This document shows, piece by piece, positions 46,423 through 56,465 of a stretch of DNA of 64,000 nt. Under the pieces are notes generated by a model. That model had not been told where the DNA came from. It made no database searches and saw nothing but the letters and a program-made list of their open reading frames with translations. Numbering within the stretch: position 1 is the stretch's first letter; every line of letters starts with the position of its first letter. The stretch covers positions 186,001 through 250,000 of the forward strand of contig NZ_KB908076.1 of the NCBI RefSeq assembly GCF_000382345.1. Reading direction: 5' to 3'. The translations under genes were made by a program, and so were the position numbers. This DNA is from Massilia niastensis DSM 21313 (GTDB taxonomy: Bacteria > Pseudomonadota > Gammaproteobacteria > Burkholderiales > Burkholderiaceae_D).

Positions 46423-49400
46423 ATGCACAACCCGGACCCGCAGGCTGCGCCCGCGCACCTGCCGCTCGCCGTGCGCTGGCGAAGGCTCCGTGCCGCCTAT
46501 CGCATCGCGAACCTGGCCTCGCACCATGTGCTGGGGTTCACCATCAAGCTGCTCCTGCTGGTGTATTTCGGGCTGGCGGTGCTGTTCCTGGTGCTGCGCT
46601 ACGCGGTGCTGCCGAATATCGATCTATATAAAGGCGACATCGAGCGCGCCGCCGGGCGCGCCCTCGGCAACCGGGTCACGATCGCCCGCATCGATGCTTC
46701 CTGGAAGGGACTGAACCCCTCGCTGTTCCTGGGCGACGTGCGCCTGCACGACCCGCGCGGGCGCCAGGTGCTGGCGCTGCCCTCGGTCTCGGCCACCGTG
46801 TCGTGGTGGAGCGTGGCCGCCCTCGAGCCGCGTTTCCAGTCGCTCGAGCTCCAGCGCCCGCACCTGGCGGTGCGGCGCGGCCTGGACGGCGTGGTCGAAG
46901 TGGCCGGCGTGCGCCTCGATGCGAAGGGCGAGGACACGGGCGGCGGCGACTGGCTGTTCCGCCAGCGCGAGATCGTCATCCGCGACGGCCGGGTCGACTG
47001 GACCGACGAGCTGCGCGGCACCCCGTCCCTGGAACTGAGCAAGGTCACCCTGGCCCTGCTGAACCGCTGGGGCACCCACCACTTCGCGCTGCGCGCCACC
47101 CCGCCGGCCGAACTCGGCCAACCCATCGACGTGCGCGCCCAGTTCCGTCACCGCTTCGGATCGAGCCCGTCGGACATGTCGCGCTGGAAAGGGGAGCTGT
47201 ATGCCGACCTGCGCGGCGCCGACCTGGGCGCCTGGAAGCGCCATGTCGACTATCCGGTCCGGCTGACCCGGGGCCGCGGTTCGCTGCGCGCCTGGGTCAG
47301 CTTCGACCAGGCGCGCCTGGCCGGCTTCACCGCCGACCTGGCGCTGGCCAACGTGCATGCGCGCCTGGCCGAGGATGCGCCGGTGCTCGACCTGGCGCGC
47401 GTGACCGGCCGCCTGTCCGCGCGCGAGGAAATGCTGCCGGGCAAGGAAGACGGCAAGCCGACCTTCGGCGCCCATGGCCACACCGTCAGCCTGAGCGACT
47501 TCTCGGTGGTCACCCGCGACGGCCGGGCGCTGCCCCCGGCCACGATGGAAGAAACCTGGCGTCCGGCGCACCACGGCCGTCCCGAGCAGGGCGAGCTGAG
47601 CGCGCGCCAGCTCGACGTCGGCGCGCTGGCGGCGCTGGCCCACTACCTGCCGATCACCCGGCTGCAGCGCCAGCTGCTGGCCGACTACGCCCCGCGCGGC
47701 CGCCTGGTCGACGTGACCGCCGAATGGGAAGGGCGCTATCCGAACATCACCGGATTCCGGGTGCGCGGCGATGTCGCCGACCTGGGCGTGAATGCCCAGC
47801 CAGCCCGTCCGGCGCTGCCGGCCCGCCCCGGCGTGCCCGGGGTGCCGGCGCGGGCCGCGCTTCCCGGCTTCGACAACCTGACCGGCAGCATCGACGCCAA
47901 CGAGCGCGGCGGTTCGGTGGCGATCGATTCGAGCAGCATGGTGCTGCGCATGCCGTCCTGGTTCTCCGACCCCGCCATGCCCTTCGACCGGATGCAGATG
48001 AAGGCGCGCTGGAACTACGAGCCGCAGCGCCAGCTGCTGGTCGAGGTCGACAGCTTCTCCTTCCAGCAGGGCGCGCTGAACGGCCAGCTGTCGGGCCGCC
48101 ACCTGCTGCCGCTCGAACCCGGGCATGGTCCCGGCACCGCCGACTTCACCGGCAGCATCGACGGCTTCGAGATCGCCCAGGTCGGACGCTTCCTGCCGCG
48201 CGTCACGCCCGAGCACCTGGGGCACTGGCTGACCGGCGCCCTGCAGGGCGGCCGCCTGCGCGACGCGCGCCTGCGCCTGCGCGGCGACCTGGCCGAATTC
48301 CCGTTCCGCGCCAGCAGCCTGGCCGAGCGCGCGCGCGGCGAATTCAACGTCTCCGGGCGCCTGGAAGGCGCACGCCTGGAATACGCGCCCGGCCACCGGC
48401 ATGCCGACGGCAGCCCGCTGTGGCCGCTGGCCGAACAGATCGACGGCAGCATCGAGTTCGACCGTGCGCGCCTGGAAATCCGCGGCGACACCCTGCGCAC
48501 CCAGGGGGTGGCGCTGTCGAAGGTGAAGGCGGTCATCCCCGACCTGGGCGCGCACGAGAAAATGATGCTGGAAATCGAAGGCGGCGCCAGCGCCCCGCTG
48601 CAGGAATTCCTGCGCTACGTGTCGGCGTCGCCGGTGCTGGAATGGATCGGCCACTTCACCGAGGAGACGCGCGCCACCGGCAATGCGCGCCTGGGCCTGA
48701 AGCTGAGCATGCCGCTCGCGCACCTGCCCGATACCAAGGTGCAGGGCAGCCTGCAGCTGCTCAGCAACGACGTCAGCCTGTTCCCGGAACTGCCGCCGCT
48801 GCAGGCGGCGCTGGGCAAGATCGAATTCTTCGAGCGCGGTGTCAACCTGAACGGGGTCGGCGCCAGCTTCCTCGGCGGCCCGCTGGCCCTGGGCGGCGGC
48901 ACCCAGCGCGACGGCGGCATCGTGATCCGCCTGGGCGGCACCCTGTCGGCCGAGGGCATGCGCCGCACCGCGCCGGCGCCGGCGCTGCGCCGCCTCGCCC
49001 AGCGCCTGTCGGGCAGCACCCGCTACACCGGCGCGGTGGTGGTGAAGGACGGGCGCCGCATGGTGACGGTGGATTCCAGCCTGGCCGGGCTCGGCCTCGA
49101 GCTGCCGGCGCCGCTGAACAAGCCGCAGGCCGATGCGCTGCCCCTGCATTTCACCCTGGCCGGCGAGCCCACCGTGGGCGGCGTCGGACGCGACGAGATC
49201 CGGGTGGCGCTGGGGCAGGGTGTGAGCGCCCGCTACCTGCGCGAGAAGCAGGGGCGCGGGCCCTGGACGGTGCGCCGCGGCGGCATCGGGGTGAACGTGC
49301 CGGCGCCGGAACCGGACAGCGGCATGATGGTCAACGTCAACATGAAGGCGGTCAACGTCGACCACTGGATCGCGGCCGGGAAGGCGATCGCCGGCGTCGG

Positions 49401-50589
49401 CGAAGACGCTGCGCCAGGCGCGGCCGATGGGGCGGGCGGGGCCGATTTCACCCAGTATGTGCTGCCGACGACCCTGGCGGCGCGCGCGGTCGAGATGACG
49501 GTCGGCGAACGCCGGCTGGCCGACGTGCTGGTCGGCGCGACCCATGCGGGCGACACCTGGCAGGCCAGCATCCATTCGCGCCAGGCGAGCGGCTACGTGA
49601 CCTGGGCCGAATCGTCCAGCGGGCTGGGCAAGGTCACGGCGCGCCTGGCCTCGCTCGTGATTCCGGAATCGGCCGAGGCCGAGGTCAAGGACCTGCTCGA
49701 ATCGAACCGGGGCGCGAGCGCCACCATCCCTTCGCTCGACATCGTGGCCGAGCATTTCGAACTGTTCAACAAGCGGCTCGGGCGCCTGGAGCTGCAGGCC
49801 AGCAACGTGCAGGCGCTGGCCGGGCGCGAATGGCGCATCGACCGGCTGGCGCTGGCCAACCCGGACGGTCAGCTCAAGGCCAACGGCCGCTGGCTGACCA
49901 AGGATGGCAAGAGCAACACCAGCCTGAATTTCGCGCTCGACATCGACGACGCCGGCCGCCTGCTGGACCGCCTCGGCTTCCCCGAGACCCTGCGCCGGGG
50001 CAAGGGCAAGATGGCGGGCGACATTTCCTGGGCCGGGCTGCCGTACGCCATGGACATCCCCAGCCTGTCGGGCCAGATCGAGATGAACGTCGAATCCGGC
50101 CAGTTCCTGAAGCAGGACCCGGGCGCGGCCAAGCTGCTGGGCGTGCTCAGCCTGCAGGCGCTGCCGCGCCTGCTCAAGCTCGATTTCCACGACGTGTTCT
50201 CGGAAGGCCTGGCCTTCGACGGCATCAGCGCCAACGCCATGATCCAGCGCGGCGTGCTGCGCACCGACAACCTCAAGATGCATGGCGTGGCGGCCACCGT
50301 GCTGATGGACGGCACCGCCGACATCGCCAACGAATCGACCAACCTGCGCGTGGTGGTGATCCCCGAATTCAACCTGGGCACCGGTCCGCTGGTGTATGGC
50401 CTGGCGGTCAATCCGATCATCGGCCTGGGCGGCTTCCTGGCCCAGCTTTTCCTGCGCGAGCCGGTGATGAAGGCGCTGACCTACCAGATGCAGATCACGG
50501 GGCCGTGGAAGTCCCCGACCATCACCAAACTCGAGAACCCTGCGCCGGCTGCTGCAAAGGCCGCGCGCCCCACAGCGAAGAAGGAGTGA
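46423..50589 (+). CDS. yhdP: YhdP family AsmA-like envelope lipid transport protein
   Basis: 1388 residues. A single N-terminal membrane helix (FTIKLLLLVYFGLAVLFLVLR split at about 40-60) anchors a very long periplasmic chain of beta-rich repeats. The C-terminal part has the family segment GTGPLVYGLAVNPIIGLGGFLAQ. E. coli YhdP bridges the membranes and helps move phospholipid to the outer membrane; the same role is inferred here. Length is near the family norm for this group. ATG 46423 is preferred to the TTG one codon before. The amidase gene starts 1 nt after its stop, so the genes are coupled. Confidence 0.9.
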   Translation: MHNPDPQAAPAHLPLAVRWRRLRAAYRIANLASHHVLGFTIKLLLLVYFGLAVLFLVLRYAVLPNIDLYKGDIERAAGRALGNRVTIARIDASWKGLNPSLFLGDVRLHDPRGRQVLALPSVSATVSWWSVAALEPRFQSLELQRPHLAVRRGLDGVVEVAGVRLDAKGEDTGGGDWLFRQREIVIRDGRVDWTDELRGTPSLELSKVTLALLNRWGTHHFALRATPPAELGQPIDVRAQFRHRFGSSPSDMSRWKGELYADLRGADLGAWKRHVDYPVRLTRGRGSLRAWVSFDQARLAGFTADLALANVHARLAEDAPVLDLARVTGRLSAREEMLPGKEDGKPTFGAHGHTVSLSDFSVVTRDGRALPPATMEETWRPAHHGRPEQGELSARQLDVGALAALAHYLPITRLQRQLLADYAPRGRLVDVTAEWEGRYPNITGFRVRGDVADLGVNAQPARPALPARPGVPGVPARAALPGFDNLTGSIDANERGGSVAIDSSSMVLRMPSWFSDPAMPFDRMQMKARWNYEPQRQLLVEVDSFSFQQGALNGQLSGRHLLPLEPGHGPGTADFTGSIDGFEIAQVGRFLPRVTPEHLGHWLTGALQGGRLRDARLRLRGDLAEFPFRASSLAERARGEFNVSGRLEGARLEYAPGHRHADGSPLWPLAEQIDGSIEFDRARLEIRGDTLRTQGVALSKVKAVIPDLGAHEKMMLEIEGGASAPLQEFLRYVSASPVLEWIGHFTEETRATGNARLGLKLSMPLAHLPDTKVQGSLQLLSNDVSLFPELPPLQAALGKIEFFERGVNLNGVGASFLGGPLALGGGTQRDGGIVIRLGGTLSAEGMRRTAPAPALRRLAQRLSGSTRYTGAVVVKDGRRMVTVDSSLAGLGLELPAPLNKPQADALPLHFTLAGEPTVGGVGRDEIRVALGQGVSARYLREKQGRGPWTVRRGGIGVNVPAPEPDSGMMVNVNMKAVNVDHWIAAGKAIAGVGEDAAPGAADGAGGADFTQYVLPTTLAARAVEMTVGERRLADVLVGATHAGDTWQASIHSRQASGYVTWAESSSGLGKVTARLASLVIPESAEAEVKDLLESNRGASATIPSLDIVAEHFELFNKRLGRLELQASNVQALAGREWRIDRLALANPDGQLKANGRWLTKDGKSNTSLNFALDIDDAGRLLDRLGFPETLRRGKGKMAGDISWAGLPYAMDIPSLSGQIEMNVESGQFLKQDPGAAKLLGVLSLQALPRLLKLDFHDVFSEGLAFDGISANAMIQRGVLRTDNLKMHGVAATVLMDGTADIANESTNLRVVVIPEFNLGTGPLVYGLAVNPIIGLGGFLAQLFLREPVMKALTYQMQITGPWKSPTITKLENPAPAAAKAARPTAKKE

Positions 50590-50590
50590 C

Positions 50591-51388
<798 letters not shown>

Positions 51389-51515
51389 GCGCCACGGCCA
51401 GCCACCGCGAGCCATCGCAAGCCGGCACCAGGGCGGCGCGCCGGGTGCGTCCCCCGTCCTGTACGAAGCTTGCGGATATGGCACAATGCCCTCTCTATAC
51501 GAGAAAGACCGCAAA

Positions 51516-52976
51516 ATGACTCCATTCGAACCGAACCTTTCCTCCATCGCCGTCGCCCGCGACGTGCTGTTGACGCCTTTCGGCCTCGACGAGGGCAAGC
51601 TGCTGCGCGCGCTGGGGACGATGTTTACGCACAAGGTCGACTATGCCGACCTGTACTTCCAGTTCACCAAGAGCGAAGGCTGGAGCCTGGAAGAGGGCAT
51701 CGTCAAGACCGGCAGCTTCTCGATCGACCAGGGCGTCGGCGTGCGCGCCGTTTCCGGCGACAAGACGGCGTTTTCGTATTCCGATGAGATTTCCGAGAGC
51801 GCGCTGCTGGACGCGGCCGCGGCCACGCGCACCATCGGGCGCGCCGGCGCCGGCCGCGTGAAGATCGCGGGCGCCGCCCAGCCGACCGGCGGACGCTCGC
51901 TCTACCTGCCGCACGATCCCCTGGCCTCGCTCGATGCGACCGCCAAGGTGAACCTGCTCGAACGGGTCGAGAAGATGGCGCGCGCCAAGGATCCGCGCGT
52001 GGTGCAGGTGATGGCCAGCCTGGCCGGCGAATACGACGTGGTGCTGGTGGTGCGCAGCGACGGCGTGCTGGCGGCCGACATCCGCCCGCTGGTGCGGGTC
52101 TCGGTGACCGTGATCGCCGAACAGAACGGCCGGCGCGAAGTCGGCTCCTCGGGCGGCGGCGGCCGCTACGACTACGGCTACTTCAGCGACGAGGTGCTCG
52201 ACCGCTATGCGACCGAGGCCGTCAAGTCGGCCTGCGTCAACCTGGAGGCGCGCCCGGCGCCGGCCGGCCCGATGACCATCGTGCTGGGACCGGGCTGGCC
52301 CGGCGTGCTGCTGCACGAGGCGGTCGGCCACGGCCTGGAAGGCGACTTCAACCGCAAGGGCTCGTCCTCGTATGCCGGCATGATCGGCCAGCGCGTGGCG
52401 GCCAAGGGCGTGACCGTGGTCGACGACGGCACCCTGCAGGACCGCCGCGGTTCGCTCAACATGGATGACGAAGGCAACCCGACCCAGTGCACGACCCTGA
52501 TCGAGGATGGCATCCTGAAGGGCTATATCCAGGACACCATGAACGCGCGCCTGATGAAGATGCCGGTCACCGGCAATGCGCGCCGCGAATCCTTCGCCCA
52601 CCTGCCGATGCCGCGCATGACGAATACCTACATGCTGGCCGGCGACAAGGATCCGCAGGAAATCCTGGCCTCGGTCAAGAACGGCCTGTATGCGGTGAAC
52701 TTCGGTGGCGGCCAGGTCGATATCACGAACGGCAAGTTCGTGTTCTCGGCCAGCGAGGCCTACATGATCGAGGACGGCAAGATCACCTATCCGGTCAAGG
52801 GCGCCACCCTGATCGGCAACGGTCCGGACGTGATGAACCGCATCTCGATGATCGGCAACGACATGCGCCTGGATTCGGGCGTCGGCGTGTGCGGCAAGGA
52901 AGGCCAGAGCGTGCCGGTCGGCGTCGGCCAGCCGACCCTGCGCATCGACGGCGTGACCGTGGGCGGCACCGGCTGA
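51516..52976 (+). CDS. tldD: Metalloprotease TldD
   Basis: 486 residues, matching E. coli TldD length. The zinc motif HExxxH is at 267-272 (HEAVGH) followed by [12 protein letters not shown]. With its partner TldE/PmbA it degrades unfolded peptides and matures some peptide products. pmbA is not in the window. The start is placed at 51516 ([10 protein letters not shown]), with a short purine-rich run before it. A strong terminator follows the gene. Confidence 0.95.
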   Translation: MTPFEPNLSSIAVARDVLLTPFGLDEGKLLRALGTMFTHKVDYADLYFQFTKSEGWSLEEGIVKTGSFSIDQGVGVRAVSGDKTAFSYSDEISESALLDAAAATRTIGRAGAGRVKIAGAAQPTGGRSLYLPHDPLASLDATAKVNLLERVEKMARAKDPRVVQVMASLAGEYDVVLVVRSDGVLAADIRPLVRVSVTVIAEQNGRREVGSSGGGGRYDYGYFSDEVLDRYATEAVKSACVNLEARPAPAGPMTIVLGPGWPGVLLHEAVGHGLEGDFNRKGSSSYAGMIGQRVAAKGVTVVDDGTLQDRRGSLNMDDEGNPTQCTTLIEDGILKGYIQDTMNARLMKMPVTGNARRESFAHLPMPRMTNTYMLAGDKDPQEILASVKNGLYAVNFGGGQVDITNGKFVFSASEAYMIEDGKITYPVKGATLIGNGPDVMNRISMIGNDMRLDSGVGVCGKEGQSVPVGVGQPTLRIDGVTVGGTG

Positions 52977-52994
52977 TCGACTCGCGCCTGAATG

Positions 52995-53030
52995 ACAACG
53001 CCCGGTGTCTCCACCGGGCGTTGTTGTTTG
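52995..53030 (+). terminator. Terminator of tldD
   Basis: ACAACGCCCGGTG-tctc-CACCGGGCGTTGT followed by TGTTTG. A 13-bp perfect stem 19 nt after the stop. Confidence 0.88.
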
Positions 53031-53041
53031 TGGGCCGGGAG

Positions 53042-53126
53042 TAGGGTGGACGGCTATGCCGTCCACGCGTTCATCCGACTCGTCCTGTAGCTATCACCGC
53101 GTGGGCGGGAAGACCCGCCCACCCTA
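53042..53126. repeat. BIME-like pair of inverted REP units
   Basis: Unit one (53042-53069): TAGGGTGGACGGC-tat-GCCGTCCACGCG. Unit two (53098-53126) is the same motif inverted: CGCGTGGGCGGG-aaga-CCCGCCCACCCTA. A 28-nt spacer lies between them, and the pair fills the gap between tldD and receptor 6. A related single unit lies at 12701. Confidence 0.8.
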
Positions 53127-55988
53127 TTAGAACGAGTAGCGCGCCCCCAGGGTAAAGAAGCGCCCGATCGCGCCGTAGTAGTCGACCGGGTTGTACGACA
53201 CCGCGCCATACGTCAGCGGATCGAGCGGCGCCTTCTTGTCGAAGACGTTCTGGATCGAGCCGAACACTTCCCAGCGCGGTTGCGGCTTCCAGCGGAACAC
53301 CAGGTCGACCGTCGTGAACGAGGACAGTTCGCAGTCGGTCGGGGCGTCGTCGCCGTTGGCGAAGTGGAAGGCGCAGCCGTCGGGATCGTCCTTGAACAGC
53401 GTGTTGTCGATCGGCGCGCGGTAGTTCACGTTGGCCGACACGCGCCAGTTGCTGCGCTCCCAGGTCGTGCGGAAGTTGACCTTGTGGTCAGGCGTGCCCA
53501 CGCAGTTGGTGACGTCGCAGTTGCCGTGCGTGCCCGCGAAGTCGCGCTTCGTACCGTCCTGCTCGGTACGCTCCCATTTGTCGAGGTAGGTGTACTTGAT
53601 GTCGAACACCAGGTTGCCCCATTCGCTCGGCAGCTTGAAGCTCTGGCGCGCGTCGAGGTCGATGCCTTGCACCTCGGTGCGGGCCGAGTTGACGTAGCGC
53701 GCCAGCACCGCCGTGATGGCGCCCGGATCGCCCGGGATGCCCGGTTCGGCGGTGCTCGGGTCGCGTCCCACGTTGCCGTTCGCGATCGCCGCGTCGATCT
53801 GCTCCTGGTTGATCTCGTTGGTGCGCCGGATCTTCCAGAAGTCGAGCGAGATGCTGGTGCGCGGCAGCGGATCCCAGATGACGCCGACGTTGTAGCTGCG
53901 CGAGCGCTCCGGACTCAGGTCCTGGTTGGGCGAGGTGATGATGGCGACGGCCGCCGGATTGCAGGCCGCTTCCACGCCCAGGCTGCAGCGGATCGGATCG
54001 GTGGCGGTGGAGAAGGCGGCCAGGCCGCCCTCGCCGTTCTCGGCCGCGCTCGGCGCGCGGAAGCCGCGTGCGAAGGTCGCGCGCAGCGCGAAGTCGCGCC
54101 GCGGATTCCACTTCACCCCGACCTTCGGCGTGTAGGAACTGCCGACATCGGTGAAATGGTCCCAGCGCATGGCGCCGGTCACTTCCAGGCCGGGCAGCAC
54201 CGGCGCCAGCAGTTCTCCATACAGCGCGGAGATATTGCGCTGGCCATCGTAGGCCGAATAGCCGAGGCCGATGATGTTGCCGCGCTCGGTGCCCGCGGTC
54301 GGTTGCAGCTCGGCCGATTCGTGGCGGAACTCGCCGCCGACCGCGAGCCCGATCGCGCCGCCGGCCAGCTTGCCGAACTCGCGCGAGGCCTTGAAGTCGA
54401 TCTGGGCGATCTCGGTCTTGGCGTCGTTCTCGATCGACGGCGACAGCGCCGCGTACACTCCCGGCGAGTTCAGGCCGGCGTTCTCGGCGATGCGCCAGAC
54501 CGTGCCCGGCGGCAGCGCCCGGTAGGCGGCGCTGTTCGCCGTGGCGGCCGCCACGTTGGTGGGCGAGGGATCGAGCAGGGCGAAGGTGACGTCGCGCTGC
54601 AGGAAGCCGCCGCGCTCGTTGACCACCTTGCTGCGCGAGTACAGCAGCGAGGTGTCCCAGTCCCAGGGTCCGTACTTGCCGCGGATGCCGACCAGTGCCC
54701 GGATGAAGGTCGACTCGATGTCCGAGAAGCGCGGTCCGACGTCGGCGGCCAGGTAGCGCAGCCGGCCGGGGCGGCCGAAGTAGGGGTTGTCGGGGTGGGC
54801 CGCGCCGAGCTGGGCCCCGGCGTTGCTGACCGGCCCGCCCGGGAAGCCGACCGAGGCGCTGACCGAGGAGGGCGTGGTCGAGGACTGGGTCAGGCTGTGG
54901 TAGAGGTTCAGCTCGGTGTAGGCCTCCATGTCCGAACCCAGCTTGAGGGCGCCGCGTCCGAAGGTCGAGATGTATTCGCTATCCGGCTGGATCTGGTTGT
55001 ACAGGAAGGCGGCATCGACCAGGCAGCCGCCGAGCGGGTCGCCCTGCGGGTGGTTGGTGAAGTTGCTGCAGGCGGCGCCGGGGAAGGTGCGGGTGAAGCC
55101 TGCGCCCGCCAGGTTGCCGCGGTTGAAGTAGTCGAAGGTGTCGGGATTGCGCACGTTGCCGTTGATCGCATTGCCGGCGGCGTTGTTGCCGGTGATGGCG
55201 CCGGTGCCCCCGAGGAGTTCCTGGGCCGAGAAGCCGTACGGCCGCAGGTCGACCTTGCCGATGTAGTCGCGGTTGCCGCGCTGGCGGTTGAAGATCTCCT
55301 GGGTATGCTTGTACTCGACGGTGAACAGCACGTTGTAGCGGTCCGCCTCGAGGTCGCCCCAGCCCCAGGTGAGGGCGGCCTGGTGCTGCTGGCCGTCGCC
55401 GGCTTCGCCGGTGCCGATCAGCGCGCGCGCGGTGGAGCCCTGGTAGTCGCGCCGCAGGATGATGTTGACCACGCCGGCGATCGCATCGGAGCCGTAGATG
55501 GCCGAGGCGCCGTCCTTCAGGATCTCGACCCGCTCGACCGCGTCGGAAGGAATGACGTTCAGGTCGGCGAACACCTTCTGGCCGTCGTCGGCCAGGCCGT
55601 AGGGCGCCATGCGGCGGCCATTGAGCAGCACCAGGGTCGAGGCCGTACCGAGGCCGCGCAGCGAGATGCCGGATGCGCCGGCCGCGAAACCGGCGCCGAA
55701 GTTGACCGGCACCGAACCCTGGTTGTCGACGGCCAGGGTTTGCAGCAGTTCGGCGACGGTGGTCTTGCCGGAGCGCTCGATGTCGGCGCGGTTAACGGTC
55801 AGCACCGATGACGCGGTCTCGGCCTGGGCGCGACGGATGTTCGAGCCTGTGACTTCGACGCGGGCGATCGGTTTGGGCGCGGGATCCTGCGCCAGCGCTT
55901 CGACCGGGATGGCCATCAGGGCCAGGCCGGCGGCGCCGCCCCCGGCGAACAGCCGGCGGACGGAGCGTGAGAGAGGGGTTTCGGTCAT
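53127..55988 (-). CDS. TonB-dependent receptor 6
   Basis: 953 residues. The signal peptide (MTETPLSRSVRRLFAGG) ends about residue 34 (ALAQ). ARVEVTGSNIRR marks the TonB-box region. The plug has [23 protein letters not shown]. The C-terminal segment KKAPLDPLTYGAVSYNPVDY and LGARYSF end are shared with receptor 8, so these two form a subfamily. The extracellular loops contain several cysteine pairs. No partner genes are adjacent. Its upstream region lacks the clear promoter seen at six other receptors, although a TTGACA occurs at 56150-56155 with off spacing. Confidence 0.92.
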   Translation of the reverse strand: MTETPLSRSVRRLFAGGGAAGLALMAIPVEALAQDPAPKPIARVEVTGSNIRRAQAETASSVLTVNRADIERSGKTTVAELLQTLAVDNQGSVPVNFGAGFAAGASGISLRGLGTASTLVLLNGRRMAPYGLADDGQKVFADLNVIPSDAVERVEILKDGASAIYGSDAIAGVVNIILRRDYQGSTARALIGTGEAGDGQQHQAALTWGWGDLEADRYNVLFTVEYKHTQEIFNRQRGNRDYIGKVDLRPYGFSAQELLGGTGAITGNNAAGNAINGNVRNPDTFDYFNRGNLAGAGFTRTFPGAACSNFTNHPQGDPLGGCLVDAAFLYNQIQPDSEYISTFGRGALKLGSDMEAYTELNLYHSLTQSSTTPSSVSASVGFPGGPVSNAGAQLGAAHPDNPYFGRPGRLRYLAADVGPRFSDIESTFIRALVGIRGKYGPWDWDTSLLYSRSKVVNERGGFLQRDVTFALLDPSPTNVAAATANSAAYRALPPGTVWRIAENAGLNSPGVYAALSPSIENDAKTEIAQIDFKASREFGKLAGGAIGLAVGGEFRHESAELQPTAGTERGNIIGLGYSAYDGQRNISALYGELLAPVLPGLEVTGAMRWDHFTDVGSSYTPKVGVKWNPRRDFALRATFARGFRAPSAAENGEGGLAAFSTATDPIRCSLGVEAACNPAAVAIITSPNQDLSPERSRSYNVGVIWDPLPRTSISLDFWKIRRTNEINQEQIDAAIANGNVGRDPSTAEPGIPGDPGAITAVLARYVNSARTEVQGIDLDARQSFKLPSEWGNLVFDIKYTYLDKWERTEQDGTKRDFAGTHGNCDVTNCVGTPDHKVNFRTTWERSNWRVSANVNYRAPIDNTLFKDDPDGCAFHFANGDDAPTDCELSSFTTVDLVFRWKPQPRWEVFGSIQNVFDKKAPLDPLTYGAVSYNPVDYYGAIGRFFTLGARYSF

Positions 55989-56237
55989 GTTCCGGACTCC
56001 AAGGATGGGTGGACCCGGCCGCGCCAGCGTTGAAAAAGAATGGGTTCTTCAACTACCGAGTCCTGCTCCAATCAACCCACCCGTGCGCGGCACTCGGGGA
56101 TGTGAATCGACTCTTGCGTCCATCAGCATGCGACGGGCACATGATCAATGTCAAACGTGCCATCATCGTTGTTCACAATTGTCTGTTTGTCGCCACTGAT
56201 CGTTTTCCATCCGCGACGCCGCGAGCAGACAAAGAGC

Positions 56238-56267
56238 TTGCCAATCTTCACGCATTGTTGTTATAGT
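56238..56267 (+). promoter_or_regulatory. Promoter of the aroG leader
   Basis: TTGCCA (56238-56243), 18-nt spacer, TATAGT (56262-56267). Predicted start near 56274, giving a leader of about 190 nt that holds the peptide and terminator described next. Confidence 0.6.
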
Positions 56268-56292
56268 CAATTAACCAAACCGGACGACCTCC

Positions 56293-56361
56293 ATGCGCCA
56301 GAACGTTTTCTTTACCTGCTTTTTTTACTTTAGCCATTCCAGCCCCTTGGCGGTGGAGTAG
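56293..56361 (+). CDS. aroG leader peptide, Phe/Tyr-rich
   Basis: A 22-codon ORF, too short for usual gene calling, starting MRQNVFFTCFFYF. Five Phe codons and one Tyr codon fall in an eight-codon window (codons 6-13), and the ORF ends with a TAG at 56359. The run resembles pheL and pheM, the E. coli leader peptides of pheA and pheST. The ORF sits between the promoter and the terminator of a DAHP synthase leader. The Shine-Dalgarno is weak (GGACGACCTCC). The role as a ribosome-stalling sensor of charged tRNA-Phe is inferred from this layout. Confidence 0.78.
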   Translation: MRQNVFFTCFFYFSHSSPLAVE

Positions 56362-56413
56362 CGGCAGGTTCACGCGATAACGAACAGTCCCAGCAAATCC
56401 AGACAAACCGCCA
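56348..56413 (+). promoter_or_regulatory. Predicted antiterminator pairing in the aroG leader
   Basis: TGGCGGT at 56348-56354, inside the last codons of the leader peptide, is identical to the right arm of the terminator. It can therefore pair with ACCGCCA at 56407-56413 instead. A ribosome stalled at the Phe codons would leave it free; a ribosome at the stop codon would cover it. Confidence 0.65.
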
Positions 56414-56431
56414 GCGATGGCGGTTTTTTTA
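56405..56431 (+). terminator. Attenuator terminator before aroG
   Basis: AAACCGCCA-gcga-TGGCGGTTT followed by a seven-T run, ending 35 nt before the aroG ATG and downstream of the leader peptide. Confidence 0.85.
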
Positions 56432-56465
56432 TTTCCAGCCTAGACACGACGAAACGGAGAACAGC

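Noticed and set aside
56150..56155. TTGACA on the minus strand before receptor 6, considered as a seventh copy of the receptor promoter
   Set aside because: No TGn plus T-rich -10 at 17-18 nt; the nearest similar bases are about 3 nt off, so it was not counted.
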